Part shown: in pieces, positions 25,672-38,545 of the stretch | How positions within the stretch are numbered: the stretch's first letter is position 1 | How the letters are laid out: every line of letters starts with the position of its first letter | From: Pyxicephalus adspersus | Lineage: Eukaryota; Chordata; Amphibia; Anura; Pyxicephalidae | Length of the DNA stretch: 64,000 bases | Direction: 5' to 3' | NCBI RefSeq assembly: GCF_032062135.1 | Contig: NC_092861.1 | Coordinates: 137,184,078-137,248,077, forward strand | Made by a program: the position numbers and the translations under genes | The notes under the pieces: model-generated | Told to the model about the DNA's origin: nothing | Databases searched by the model: none | The model's input: only the letters and a program-made list of their open reading frames with translations

Positions 25672-25796
25672 TTACAGAATCTGTTTATTTTTTTTTTCTT
25701 TTGGAAAAAGAATTCAAACCGTGGATAATAGCAGCACAGATTCTAGCGGCTAGTACTCTGTCTTTTGCGCACTAGAATCTGTAAAGAGTTTGTGTG

Positions 25797-25995
25797 GGCC
25801 AGATACTTCAGTTTCCTCCCACATCCTAAAGACATGGTTAGGTTCCCCAAATGGCCTTAGACTGTATTAATGACATATGCCTATGGTAGGGACATTAGAT
25901 TGTGAGCCCCTTTGAGGGAAAGTTAGTGACATCAATGACTATGGAATTTGTAAATCGCTGCGTAATATGTCAGCGCTATAATAGAAGATAATAGT
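25797..25995 (+). mobile_element. tRNA-like SINE, 3' portion
   Basis: Starts inside the body (GTTTCCTCCCACATCC) and runs through CCTTAGACTGTATTAATGAC, TAGATTGTGAGCCCCTTTGA and CAGCGCTATAATAG. The tRNA-like head with boxes A and B is absent, so it is 5' truncated. Confidence 0.65.
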
Positions 25996-28900
25996 AAATG
26001 TTGAGCGTTGTAAAAACACCAGGGATTGGTATATGGTTTGTGCCACAAAGGTTGGTTTGCATGGAAATGTGCAGGACATTATCTATACAAAGAAAGGGAA
26101 TTAACAAATGGAATTTATATACCAAATACTGTTAGTATAGGTTTTAGCCCAATTCACATAAAGGGATACAATATTTTTCACTGTGCTCCTTTAAAGTTAA
26201 ACTCCAAGTCTACATTCAGTCATTTCCTGTACTGAATTGCTTACTCTTACGTAAGTTGTATTGACTTTGTTCCGATGACATCTGTCCAAGAGGAAGTATC
26301 CTCTTGCTTCTCTTTCTTCCTTTTGTGCTTTTGGGTTACAACATGAAGGAAAGTCTCCCTGATGGAATGCTGGAAAAAAACTTGATAGGGGTCTTTCTTA
26401 TTCCCTAGCATATCCAAGGAAACAATAAAAGTTTGTACACTTTAACCAACATTATAAAGGTTACAATATTAAAGAAAAGCTGTCCTTTGGGAAACAGGAG
26501 GCTGCCATGGTTGATCTCTGTCTAATATTTCTATTTAGCATTCATATTCATCCTATTACTTAAAAGACTTCAACTCAAAATCCTAAATTATTCTGTTCCT
26601 TCAACCTCCCAACCCACTCCATGTGAGCAAACCAGGCCTTTTCCTTGTCCGTTGTCCAGCTCATTTCTCAATGTTAGGGGGCCAATGCTCTATCAGTGTT
26701 GATGACAATAGGATCTGGACGCGTAGGATGTTATATAGACACCCATTGAAGGACCCAACAGAGGAACATAGAAGATCAGGTTGAAGGTACACATGGCTAT
26801 GACTTTTGGTGAGTAGTTGTATTTTTTTGGGGGTGACATATTTGGAGATCAACTTTTAATACATTTAGGCCAATGGCCTAGAACTGACTTTTGTGATCTG
26901 CATACTTGTTCCTAGACAGTGACGCAAAAGAATAAGCATGAAAGTCAGGCCACTACTTTAACAAGGAGAACAACAGCTCCTGTAATTTTCTTTTAAACAG
27001 TTTACTTTTAACGTATCCGTTTTGCAAACATAGTGAGAAACCGGTAAAAAAAAAGACCTTAGTTTCCTAACAAAACCACCATTCATATAAATGTCTAATT
27101 AAGAAAATAACACAAAGGTAATAATAAAAATAGATTTGATATTATTACATATGATCTGAATTCATAAAACTCGACAAGCTGTGTGGTATTAAGCCATGAT
27201 CCTGCCGACGCACCTTTTTCTTGGTATTCCTAGGGAAATAGAATTAGGCTGAAAGAGTGAGTGCAATCTTGTGTCTGGTCTGTGCATTTCATGGGTCACT
27301 CGCCATGTGCCATCGCTGATTAGTGCTTTGAACTCCCACATGCCAATCCACATGAAGAGGATTTTTTATACCAGAAGAAGAACAGAAGAAATACTCTTTA
27401 TTTGCCATTGCATGTGCTTTCCATGAATCTTCTCCTGATGTCAGCTCAGATTGGTTTATTCTTTTTGTAGCCTCCAGCTATTGTTGTTGATAAAGTGGTT
27501 ACATGGGGGTAAATTTGTCTCTTTTTGAATTTTCAATGCGAAATTCCGAGCCAAATTTCTTCAAACCGGAATGCCCAGGGTACATGGTGAGGGCAGTCAG
27601 GTGGGATGAGTATCACCAAGCATTGCAGGATGCAGATGATTTTGGCAGAATTAAACATTTAACTTTATTTCTATCTGGAAGTTGTTTCTTGCTAGTTTAA
27701 ATCAATATTAGTATTAGGATCCTGAAACTCCAACTATTTCTCCAAAAGTTATGTGGAGTTAGTGATGTCATTATACTCTTTACCATCAGTTGGTTTAAAT
27801 ACACTCTCCATTTCTCTAAAACTTTGGGATAAAAATATTAAACAATACTGTTAGGAATATGCAAGGTTTGACTGTATGTAGAGGACAGTAACACGTCAGG
27901 TCAACAGCATTTGGGGTCTTTGATGGGCAGTTCATCATGGACAGCTTGGCTGTTATTTGTGTGTCGAGAATGGGTGGAGGGGCTTCTTCAGTTTTAAGCA
28001 ATGTTCTAAACCAAAGGAGGAGCCAGACAAGGTTTTTTTATTTCCTAAAACTTTTTTTCTTTTATTGATTGTTTTCTAGTAAATTCCAGTGCAAAACAAA
28101 GATTGTACCTGCTAATGAAATTTCTGAGCAGTGTGGTCTCTGTCTTCTGGCCTTTCGTACAAGTAACCTCTGTCAAAAATTGAATACTATTGTTTTGAGT
28201 TGTTTTCTGCAAAATAATCACTCGAGCTCAGACAATGGTATACTTGTAGCTTGTGTTTATTCTAGTCACGGCTGTTGCTGCATTGAAAAGACCACATTGG
28301 TATACTTATAGTGGAGAAGACATGTTTGCCTGTGACCCTGTCAAGCACTGCTTTTTGATGTCATGTGCCATGGAGAACATTTCCATTCTTGCCCTAAAAT
28401 CTTTAGTTCTCCTTCTATCCTTTTAGGTGTCATTAAACTGATCTCATCATTTTATTTCACATGTGGATTATCATGTTGATTGTGCTGTCTTTGTAAAAGT
28501 AAACTTCAGAAGTTGAGTTTGGGTCCACACTTACCATCTTTAGTACCTTAATAATTGATCCATTATTGATAGTGTAATGCTTTGACAGGGTAGAAATTAT
28601 AAAATCTACATTGACATTGGACCCAGAATTGCCGTAGGACCTAAAAGGTAGTTGAATGTGCAAGCAACTTCCACTCTTCGGTGGATATCTACGACATCTT
28701 TATTCACACATGTATGGAGGTTTATTCCTATATAGGATCAAGCATCTTGTGTTTGGTGAAAATTCATTGGACAGGAGTTTGGAATCTTTTTCCAGAAGAT
28801 TGGTTGGCTGGGGGATCTTCTGGTGCTGAAAAACTAAAGGTGTGCATGATGACAGAATCTTGCCCCAATAAACTTGTCCTCATTTTTTTTCTTTTTTTGA

Positions 28901-30288
28901 TTTGTTTTTTGGATTCTTTCACCCCATATCTGGGGATAGATCCAGAATAAATAGGTATGGATGGGAATAGGTGGAGATTCTGTCCCAACACACACAATAA
29001 ACACAAGACCATTTGCAGATATCAGCCAAGCAATTCATCTTAGCCAGCTTTACAGAATTATTCCAAATTAATGCAAAAATGTGCTTGGTACTAATGGGCA
29101 GGAAACAACATATGCAACATATATGCTCACACCTATTTTACAATAAGCATTTACAGAAAATACACCAAGGTTTGCACATATTCTCCTCTACCTTCATTTA
29201 ATTCTGTCCATAAGCAAAACTTTCAACTGCCATTTTTATTTTTTGTTAGCTGGACCCCATGCCAAAATACAGTCTGAAAAATACAAAACTATTAATTAAA
29301 TGCAAATATTTGCCAGATGTATAAACTTCTCTTTTTGGGAAGCAAGCAGGCATGTTGCCAAATAATGCCTTTTTTCCTTCCGCCAGTTTCCACGTGTAGA
29401 CTGCCTTAGACTATTGAGCATGAGTAGACAGAAGAAAGTGCCTTCTTTACGCTCGGCTTGCTTATAAACATTGACATAGCTGATTTTAGCATCTTTTGTT
29501 GAGTGATGTGTGAACCTCTGTCGGGAAGATGGTTAAACCCAGACACAGCCGCCCGGTTGTTTTCAGGTGTTGTAAGGTTACGTTGATGATTGAGACTGGT
29601 TGATCAAAGAAAGTGTTGTTCCCAGATGTCTTGATGGCGAGAAAATGTTTGAATGTATATGTTAGAACGTTGTTGAGTAATATATGTATGCAAGTGTGCC
29701 AACTAGCCTATTAGTCCTGTTGTACTGAGGAATGCATATAATTGAAGCCTAACGTGAGCCAGGAAAATTTCTGAATCTCTAAGTTTACATCAAAATCTAC
29801 ATCATCACTGGGGAGGTTTTTCCCTTGTGTATCTACAACAGGAACATGGGAGGACCTCCCCAGTTGAGAAGTTTTCACCCTTCCCCTACCAAACGTACTT
29901 TGAGTTCTTGGAGAGACTCTGCTTATTTCTGGTTTCTTTGAAAGTAAGGGGGGAATAGGTTAGTAAAATATGGAGTAGTGGTTCTATTTCAAATAGGAAG
30001 GTTGTCCTAGAGGACTGTATGCCAACCCTTATAGTAAAGGTAAAAAATAAAGGACAGGAGAAAGCAGGGTTTTGGCAAACAAGGCGTATTGTGTTCAATG
30101 ATACTTCTCATAAATAAAAATACAAGACATCATTAGTTTCAGTGAACCTCAATAGAGACTTGTGGTTTACAAAATACTAATTAGGCCCTAGAGGGCGCTA
30201 TACATACCACATCTAGCATAGTGCACACAAATATAACCATATGTATTGTAACTTGCGGAACAGGATAATAGTTTGTGTCGACTGTTGT

Positions 30289-30328
30289 ACCCAACGCGTT
30301 TCGCCTTATTAGGCTTTCTCAGGGGTAG
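30289..30328 (-). repeat. GGCGAAACGCGT block, minus-strand copy
   Basis: CCAACGCGTTTCGCCTTAT followed by AGGCTTTCTCAGGGGTAG is the reverse complement of the block at 21713-21751, with the same spacing between the CCCCTGAG and AAACGCGT parts. Confidence 0.55.
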
Positions 30329-31269
30329 CGGTGCGTCAGCGAATTTTTTACACATGCAGTTAATGTATTTGGTTTTATTATGTGGCTTGATTTTGCTAGT
30401 TTGAAGAAAACAAGAAATAATCCTCGATTTTTACGGGCAATATGTAGATTATTGATAGTGGTATTATAACCAAATAAACACTGTAAGACAAGCCAGTGCA
30501 GACCCCCAAAGATTCTCGTTTTGGAATCTGTAGTAGTTCCTTGTTTGTTAGAATTTCCTTCTATGCAGAGGATAGCGTAGCTGCTGGCGTGCAAGGGAGC
30601 AGGAGAGGAAGGGGGGAATAGAGACAGAGATAGCAGAAAAGTCTTACCCATCCTGCTTTTTTAGGTTTGGAATTACGTGGTGAGAGATAGTCCATCTTCT
30701 CTATCATGGGAGAACTTGGATGATCTATTTGGTAAATGTTGTAAATCTTGGACCAGATCTATGTAAGGTTTGCTGGATCACCCATATTCTCTAATGATGG
30801 TCTTCTGCAGGCTTTGAGAGCTTTAATAAATCAGGCCCATAGAATCATTGTCATGTTTGTATTGCTGTATTGTGTCCCTATTACAAATATTTGTCCTCTC
30901 CATCACCATTGTCACCAGGAATAAATGCAAGAATAATTCAAAAAATCGAAAATGCCAGCGTAGCAGAAACAGGAGAATGTTTCCAATGGGGCAGAGCTGT
31001 TGCCTGTACACCCATCATAGTCTCATTGCAAAGTTATCCTCCAGCTTTATGTTGAGTCAATAAGACAGTAAGTGAAGAAAAAACTCTCTCACCAGACACA
31101 AAGCACTCTATCCAAAATGTAAACTGCGTTAGTTATACTTCAATTTTTATTTTTTTTGCAATTTCTGTAGGTAAATTTTTGTTCAGACTGCTTCCTCACA
31201 ATCCTGAACCATGCCCTTGGATAAGACTACATTTGGCATCCCACCCATAGATGAATGGGGTAGACGGTG

Positions 31270-31710
31270 TTAAGCTGCGTACACACTTCCAATTTTTATC
31301 GTTGGTAAATGAACGACGAACGATCCTGCACGATATCTGCGAACGATCGTATGGCACCGATCCTGTACCTACAGATAACGACACGATCGTTCAAAGATAT
31401 TGTACACACGATAGATGCGATCGTTTGAACGATACAGGAAGTGACGTGCACCACAGGAAGTGAGCGAACGTTCGTTCACCGCGCATGCTCAGACCATGGA
31501 CGATCACTGAACGACCGTACACACGATAGATGGTCAACGATCGTCGTCCAATCCGATCCGCCGGTCCGGTCGTTCATTTCCAACGACTATCCTCGTTCGT
31601 CGGCGTCGTTGGTTACTTTTTTTATGAACGATTTTTGGCCAATCGGTCGTTCGTTGTTCGTTCGTTGTTCATTTCCAACGATAAAAATTGGAAGTGTGTA
31701 CGCAGCTTAA
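31270..31710. mobile_element. TTAA-flanked MITE with a perfect 36-bp terminal inverted repeat
   Basis: TTAAGCTGCGTACACACTTC begins the left end. The first 36 bases are exactly repeated in inverse at the right end, and similarity continues with a few changes. TTAA at both edges fits the piggyBac/Kolobok-type target. The interior is dense in CGATCGTT-type palindromic words and CpG, in contrast to the AT-rich intron. No transposase is present. The intact ends make this the youngest-looking copy of a family that includes 14957, 23872, 25304, 46130 and 47670. Confidence 0.88.
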
Positions 31711-32086
31711 GAAATTTGGTTCTGCCCAGCCAGCTGCTGGGAGCTGTACCGGGACCGCTGTTCCCGCCACCAGTCTGAACATAGCCTTATGCATATCGCT
31801 ATTAGAATTGTGTTATTAATTGAAACAATATGGCTTCCCTTTTAGTAAAAAAAAAATTATTATCAAAATGATTTCAGATATCAAGCGGGTATACATGAAT
31901 GAAAACGGCAGAATGAGAATAAAGTCAAACAAACATTTTTTTTCCAGCTTCTTGAATACAATAATAATTCAGTAGCTGCCTCAATCGGTTTGTTTCATGG
32001 AGTTGTTCTTGTAGGGTTAAATTTGCAGGTTGATTTTAATTGTCTATATAATGCCTATAAAATTATTCTGTACTTTTCTCTTTCAG

Positions 32087-32193
32087 CACGATGTCTCCAA
32101 CGTGCTTCTGAAAGGCACCCTGGACAGTGTGGTGGAGGAGTGCGTCAGCTTTGTAGGGGTGGATATCAACATCTGCTCTGAAACTCTATTGAG
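32087..32193 (+). CDS. srbd1: srbd1 exon: Tex-like core
   Basis: A 107-nt exon after acceptor TCTTTCAG and before donor GTAAAC. It begins in phase 0 and encodes [20 protein letters not shown], then [15 protein letters not shown], and the first two bases of an Arg codon. This block joins the upstream MYQ end without a gap and is strongly conserved in SRBD1 and bacterial Tex, just before the helix-hairpin-helix motif. The next family segment (the HhH repeat, normally about 55 residues) is not found between here and 36478 in the resolved sequence. Confidence 0.93.
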
Positions 32194-33809
32194 GTAAACA
32201 CAGCTTTGTACATTGCTGCACCATTAACCTCACTTTGTAGTTGTCTGCCTGGAGAACGTCACACACAGAACGCCGCGGTGCTGCCACCTGCTACAGAGCT
32301 CTGCTATTCATACCGCACAATGATGCACTGTGTGTTCCTCTGGTTATTAGTTTAATTATGTTTGTCTTCCGTCCCAGTGTACATAACATAAAGGGAGAGC
32401 ACACAGATACTGCTTCGCCCGCTGTTCTTTTGTTTTTAAATGTATTTACATACAAAATGTTGGTTTGATGCTGGCAATAATAGTTTACTGCATTAAATGA
32501 CATTTTGGTATTATAGCGGTAAAGCACACCTGTGCTTCTAACACGTTCCACCTTTTATATCTTTTGCCTGGAGCCCTATTCTGCCTTCTGGATTGTTCAA
32601 AATACCTGGAGGTTGTTACTTAAAATGTGATTTATTCCCCTTCTCATGTGACAGCAATGGGTCCTTAAATATTGGAGGAGCTATGATTCTGCATGGTGGG
32701 GGAAATCTCATAAATATGCCCAAGTGTAAAGAATGGCCATCCCCTTTATTAGGAAAGGGCCACAGTTTTATGCCAAAATCCCAATATTTTACTTGCTATT
32801 CATAAAATAGAGAAACATCCAATGTGACATAATAGCATGAGAACAATACATACAATATTGGATATTTCTTTAAGTCCATGAGTAGGGCAGTAAAGAGTCT
32901 CATCTTCTGACGCTTTTTGCCTCTATAGATTTCTTCAAGGGAGTTTGTAACAGAGATTTATCATGCAAACACTCATATGGCTTGTATAAAGAAATGTATA
33001 GATGTTAGGTTTCTCCACGAGTATCCAATAATGGGAATATCCACTTGATATATTGGTAGTCCTGTGCGATTATACAGGTGATCTAAGCTTGACCGTCCTG
33101 ATTTAGATGAGAAAGGAGTTGTGCCTCAAGTTTTTAAGGGAAATCACTGTGGGTCAGGCGTTGTAGCACGTATGTACAATACTTGTTGTTTTTGGTGCTT
33201 GCAGTAGGACCTTTACACACCCTGCTCCCTGCTGCTGCTTGCAATGTAGAGCCACATATTGGCCACCAGATTTAATGATTTCTAACCTACCGCCCAAAGC
33301 AAGTATGACTATCAAAAAATTGATAAGGGGGAGCTATGCCAGGATATCAACTTTATGTTACTCTGCGTTCAGAACAGCAAAGCAAAAATACATTGAACAT
33401 AGTTAGAAAATATATGGTGTCTGTAATGAGCATCTCTTTTAAGCAAAAATTAACTGCAAATGTGAAAAAGACCCTCCTTTATTTTTCATAAACTTATCTG
33501 AAATTTGCTGATTACTCAGTGAAATTAATAGGGAGAGTGACGTTCTCTTCCCTTAATTTTCCATGGCTGGATGACGTAGCTTAATGTCAATCATGGTAGT
33601 AAGCAACACATATCCCAAAGCATGCACAGTGATCCTGGCCATGGCTCCCTTATCATAGCTTCTATGTATACAAAGGTTGTGTAAAGGGAAGGATTGGCAG
33701 GTGGGTGGTTGCAGAGAGTCACCTCCTGGCTTGTGATTCAGACAGAACTGATAAGCAAGAAGCAATAAAATTCACAGATAGGACTGCAAATGACATGTAT
33801 GTACAAATA

Positions 33810-34606
33810 NNNNNNNNNNNNNNNNNNNNNNNNNNNNNNNNNNNNNNNNNNNNNNNNNNNNNNNNNNNNNNNNNNNNNNNNNNNNNNNNNNNNNNNNNNN
33901 NNNNNNNNNNNNNNNNNNNNNNNNNNNNNNNNNNNNNNNNNNNNNNNNNNNNNNNNNNNNNNNNNNNNNNNNNNNNNNNNNNNNNNNNNNNNNNNNNNNN
34001 NNNNNNNNNNNNNNNNNNNNNNNNNNNNNNNNNNNNNNNNNNNNNNNNNNNNNNNNNNNNNNNNNNNNNNNNNNNNNNNNNNNNNNNNNNNNNNNNNNNN
34101 NNNNNNNNNNNNNNNNNNNNNNNNNNNNNNNNNNNNNNNNNNNNNNNNNNNNNNNNNNNNNNNNNNNNNNNNNNNNNNNNNNNNNNNNNNNNNNNNNNNN
34201 NNNNNNNNNNNNNNNNNNNNNNNNNNNNNNNNNNNNNNNNNNNNNNNNNNNNNNNNNNNNNNNNNNNNNNNNNNNNNNNNNNNNNNNNNNNNNNNNNNNN
34301 NNNNNNNNNNNNNNNNNNNNNNNNNNNNNNNNNNNNNNNNNNNNNNNNNNNNNNNNNNNNNNNNNNNNNNNNNNNNNNNNNNNNNNNNNNNNNNNNNNNN
34401 NNNNNNNNNNNNNNNNNNNNNNNNNNNNNNNNNNNNNNNNNNNNNNNNNNNNNNNNNNNNNNNNNNNNNNNNNNNNNNNNNNNNNNNNNNNNNNNNNNNN
34501 NNNNNNNNNNNNNNNNNNNNNNNNNNNNNNNNNNNNNNNNNNNNNNNNNNNNNNNNNNNNNNNNNNNNNNNNNNNNNNNNNNNNNNNNNNNNNNNNNNNN
34601 NNNNNN
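33810..34606. other. srbd1: assembly gap (797 N), probable site of the missing srbd1 HhH exon
   Basis: A run of N. In SRBD1 relatives a helix-hairpin-helix segment of about 55 residues lies between the LLR end of the 32087 exon and the part encoded from 36478. I did not find it in the flanking resolved sequence. Both flanking exons are compatible with a phase-2/phase-2 exon, so its absence leaves no frame clue. Confidence 0.6.
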
Positions 34607-34754
34607 TTCAGATTTCAAACTGTTATACATGAATGACGTGTTTTTTATACCTGTTCTTTATATGTTGGTGTCTTTTACATTGGTACAGCAAAATGATAGT
34701 TAAGGAGCCTGCGACTCTGGTTTGGTAAAACCAGTATAGTCATTTCTTAGCTTT

Positions 34755-35197
34755 ACCTACTTATCGAAAAGAGAACCATTCTGGTAGCTTTCCCTACACA
34801 TTGAATGGAGGACAAGTTTTTGAGTCTTTTCTATCAATTGATGGGATGACAATTATCAAAGACTTCCCTAGCAATTGAAGGGAGAACTATTCTCTGAATA
34901 ATTCCTACCCATTAAAGAGAGAACATTTCTTTGATCCTTCACTGCCTATTGAAAGAAGGACAATTCTGTGAGTCTTCCCTAAAAGGTAGACAAATTTTTG
35001 AGTTTTCCAATCAGGTAAAGGGAGAACAATTCTCTAATCTTTTCCTACCCATTAAACGGGAGAACTGTTCTGTGGACCTTTCCTACACCTTGAAAGGTGG
35101 ACGGTTTCCTGAGTCTTTCCTACCCAATAAAGGTAGGGCAGGTCTCTGAGCCTTCTCTACGCATTAAAGGGAGGACAGTCCTTTCTACCTTCCTTCC
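34755..35197. repeat. minisatellite, 37-bp unit, about 12 copies
   Basis: Units follow the pattern CCTACCCATTAAAGGGAG then GACAATTCTCTGAGTCTTT, repeated about every 37 bases with substitutions and small indels. Copies start near 34755, 34792, 34828, 34864, 34901, 34938 and onward to 35160. It is adjacent to the assembly gap. The 72-codon frame across it reflects the absence of stops in a few units and is not a gene. Confidence 0.85.
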
Positions 35198-36477
35198 TTA
35201 CTTTATTAAATAGAAGATAAGACTGCTTGAGGTCTAGCTAAGAAGCTTCTTGCTATCGGGGCTCGCCATATTTTTCTGTGAGGATATGGAAAGGAGCACT
35301 GTTGGGTATGTGGTGATGACATACCATGGCATGGTAAACACCAGGACATTTTTTAAATTTGATCTCACAAAAAATCGATTGGATCGGATGTATTTTCTTA
35401 CCTATTGTAACTAATTGATGTTCCTCTCCCTGATTAGTTATGAAACTGTAACTGCATAAAATGTATGATCAGATCATCCAAGGTAAATGGAAGAAGCCAG
35501 CCACACTCCTCAATGGCCCGACTTTTGCAAACTCTAATTTTCACCAAGAGTCACCAAAATAAGCCTCTCTGAAACTCATGTTCATATACCAATGGTGATT
35601 CCAAAAGTTCAACTGTAACATAGCAAATTAATTAGATTCAATGTTTCCATGGAGAGGACACATACATAACCTTTGACATCAGAAGATTTCCCCTCCATTA
35701 TTTTGGGTCTGCAGTAATTATTAGCAGTATTGGCTTCTGGTTGCTGGGATTTGCCCAGCTATGGTATAATCCTTGGATTTCATATAGAATATACTTCTAC
35801 CCACTATTACCTCCATAAAAGCAGTGTATCGCTTACACCCAGATTAATGTAGTGGGCCACATCAGCGCGTCAAATATGTCATCCACATTACATACAATAT
35901 CTGAGAGGCTGTAAAAGGCATTGGCTGCACCAGAGTTTTCCAAATGCATTAAGTGCAGGCTTTACAGAATATCCGGCAGCTCTAAAGCAGGTTTTATGTA
36001 TTGTGTTGTACGAATCCTAAAATAGAGCAGTTTTATTGTGTATATATTACAGCCCTTTACTGTTCACGAAACACATGCTGCTTTACATTAGATGTAAGAA
36101 GTATAAACACAGGTATGAGATCTGTTCTGCAGAGACCTCTTATCTCAAATGATCTGAAATACAGAAAGGCAAAATGGTAAGTAATTGCTTTTTGTTTTCT
36201 AAGAATGTTATACATTCAGATGGGATTTCCTAGACTCTCTACTGAAGCTTAATTGTTAAAGGAGAACTACCCTGAGCACAATTACCTAAAGCTGAACTCC
36301 AGGCAAATTGCTTAATACACAGATGAAATTCATATGTGGATCCTTTTTTACCTGCAATATGATTCAGAAAAAAACTACTTTTTATGGTCTCATAGTCTGC
36401 ATGAAAAATGTTTCTTTTTGGTTTGTCTTTTTGTAATTGTTATGGTGTCTTAGAATTTGTTTTTTTTTTTTTCATAG

Positions 36478-36642
36478 GGACCAAAAAGCGGATCAGAATT
36501 CCAATATATCAGGATCAAGTGCACCAACTACTGCGCCCAAACAAGGCAAAAAATCTGCAAAATCTGCACTCAACATACCTGCCAAGGCAAACCCTTTGGA
36601 TCAGACATGTATTCACCCCGAGTCATATGACATAGCAGCAAG
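36478..36642 (+). CDS. srbd1: srbd1 exon: linker between HhH and the conserved [10 protein letters not shown] block
   Basis: A 165-nt exon after a T12 polypyrimidine tract and TTCATAG, before donor GTAGGT. It enters on the third base of a codon and leaves after two bases of the next. The first part is a low-complexity linker rich in Ser, Ala and Lys ([20 protein letters not shown]), and the second is the conserved [17 protein letters not shown]. The linker is variable in the family, and the HPESY block is the diagnostic part. Confidence 0.92.
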
Positions 36643-38329
36643 GTAGGTCGAGTTACACTACAATGAGGCTGAATTCAGCCTGAAGCCAAATGGGTATCAG
36701 GCCTTATCTCCACTGGCAGCAAACAGAATGGTTTTTATTCATTATTCCACCATTACATCATCTAAAAACTGCCTTTGGACAACCACGATTGTGTAATTAA
36801 TGTCACCATATATGAGAATGTGTTTGCCGCTATACATTGAGTTTAAAAATGAAACCTTTTACTCTTACTCTTTTTGAGTGTGGGATACACTTTACCATTT
36901 CTATGAATGCAAAAATGCATTTTAAAAGGTTTTGATAGCAAAGAAGTTTTAACACTAGTAGGAAACCTTAGACTCTGAAAATGCTTCCTTGAAGTTTCAG
37001 CTTAGAAAGACACTTCTATTGGGATCACTACATATATGATGTTTGCACCCTATCATTAAACCTGGAGGTATAGCTGGAGCTTTGCAGAAAACAAATTATG
37101 TATTCTATGGTACGTACAGCATCATCAGCATGGACTTCCTGATCATATGGTGTAGGGTACAACGTGTGGCTAAAGGGAGGAAGCATGGACCATTCAGTAT
37201 GGAATGCTGGCCAGGGATTCAGGTTGATATATCTTTGTATGCCCAGGTGGAATGGAAAGATTCTCACAAGATCTTAAATGAAAGATTCTACACCGTGTGC
37301 TGTACAAAATATCATCAATATCTTTGTAAGCAAAGGCAGCAGAGAGCACTGTAAATGCAATACACCAGTGCAGAATCTTAGCCTTTGTTTAGTGCACAGG
37401 GCAGAATTTGGTGACAGGGTCTCTTTAAACCTATAAAAAAAAACAATACAATACAAAGCTCATTATAACACAACAATTTGTGGAAAGGAAAAAAAGTGCT
37501 AACGTTTAGATCCCTCTGTGTTTTTGCAGTGGCTGGTGGTAATATTGCTGCATGTGGTCTGTATGTTTTCATGAATGAGCACAAGAATTTACTTTAGTCC
37601 AGGCTTATAGAGGACATCTGGACTGTTAAGTCTGTGTGATGGGGATTCTGGCGTGTCTGATTGAGGAAATGTTGTAAAATGAATGCAGGCCCAGGGAATA
37701 CCATTGGTTAACCTGGGCAAGTTCCACTGTCAGAGCAAAAAAAAAACTGCTTTCCTTTTATGGAGGCGAATGAGGGTTTTGAGTTTCTTTTTTTTTTTTG
37801 AAAAACAGCCATAAAGGACGGACAGCAGCTGGTGCTGCAAATATGCTCCTGAAAATGTCAGTTGACTGGCTATTATATTGGTCCACTGAGCCATTGTGCC
37901 AATGATCTTCTTGCAAAGCATGGTTTATATGGAGAAGCAGTGATTTGGGAAATTATCAAATCTTTTCTGTGTTGTATTGTTACATCATCAGAATAAAGGT
38001 TTCCATCCAATTCAAGCCTTTAATTGTACTTTAAGCTTTCGCTTACTTTTGAGCAATAGTCATTATAACAAAACTGCACAAATATAAAATGTCCTATTTT
38101 ATCTGCAGTGGTAAATGTGAGTTAGAATATATTTTGAGATTGTTTTTCTTGTTTTAGGTTTTACTAACCCTTTACAGATTTGTATCTCTGTTTTTAAGCA
38201 GCTGTTAATGAATTACTGTATTCCGGGCCCAATAACCCAAACTTGTTTTTACTACTTTTACTGTCATGTTATTTTTCAGTGTTTTTAATTTTGCACTGAT
38301 AGCTCATACATATTTAACACTGCATAACA

Positions 38330-38545
38330 GCATATAATGATTTTTGTTTTGTTTTCCAAGAGCTAATGTTGCACCGCCATTAATCTCGGGGTATTGGAAC
38401 AGAATGTAATGGGGTATCACATTGCAGTGCTGTAACACATGATACTGTTTACTCCTGAGTCGGGTTTCTGAGCGTACCTTTCATTGCACAGGATAACCAC
38501 ACAACGATCTGTAATGTTAACCCCTTTTACTGCATCATTTAAAAT
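38330..38545. promoter_or_regulatory. candidate conserved non-coding element in intron
   Basis: Unique, complex sequence with CCGCCATTAATCTCGGGG and AGGATAACCACACAACGATC, unlike the surrounding simple AT-rich DNA. There is no frame and no repeat relation in the window. Conservation is untested. Confidence 0.2.

Larger units (their letters stand above)
9003..32086 (+). other. srbd1: intron of srbd1, about 23 kb
   Basis: Runs from donor GTAAGA after 9002 to acceptor TTTCAG at 32081-32086. No coding exon of srbd1 is expected here, because the flanking exons are contiguous in the family's protein. Contents seen: a CT microsatellite, a CR1-like remnant, a Tc1 remnant, hAT and TTAA MITEs, SINE fragments, and unique stretches near 11.0-11.95, 19.9-20.15 and 22.3-22.8 kb that could be conserved non-coding DNA. 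Confidence 0.85.
32194..36477 (+). other. srbd1: srbd1 intron(s) containing an assembly gap
   Basis: Resolved parts hold no recognisable exon. Contents are AT-rich unique sequence, the gap at 33810-34606 and a 37-bp minisatellite to its right. This interval must represent two introns if the missing HhH exon lies in the gap. Confidence 0.6.

Noticed and set aside
33705..34703. Long open frames across the N run on both strands
   Set aside because: They consist almost wholly of unknown bases; the resolved ends have no recognisable protein.
34931..35149. 72-codon frame with repeating Lys-Gly-Gly/Arg pattern
   Set aside because: The repetition comes from the 37-bp minisatellite, whose unit is not a multiple of three.
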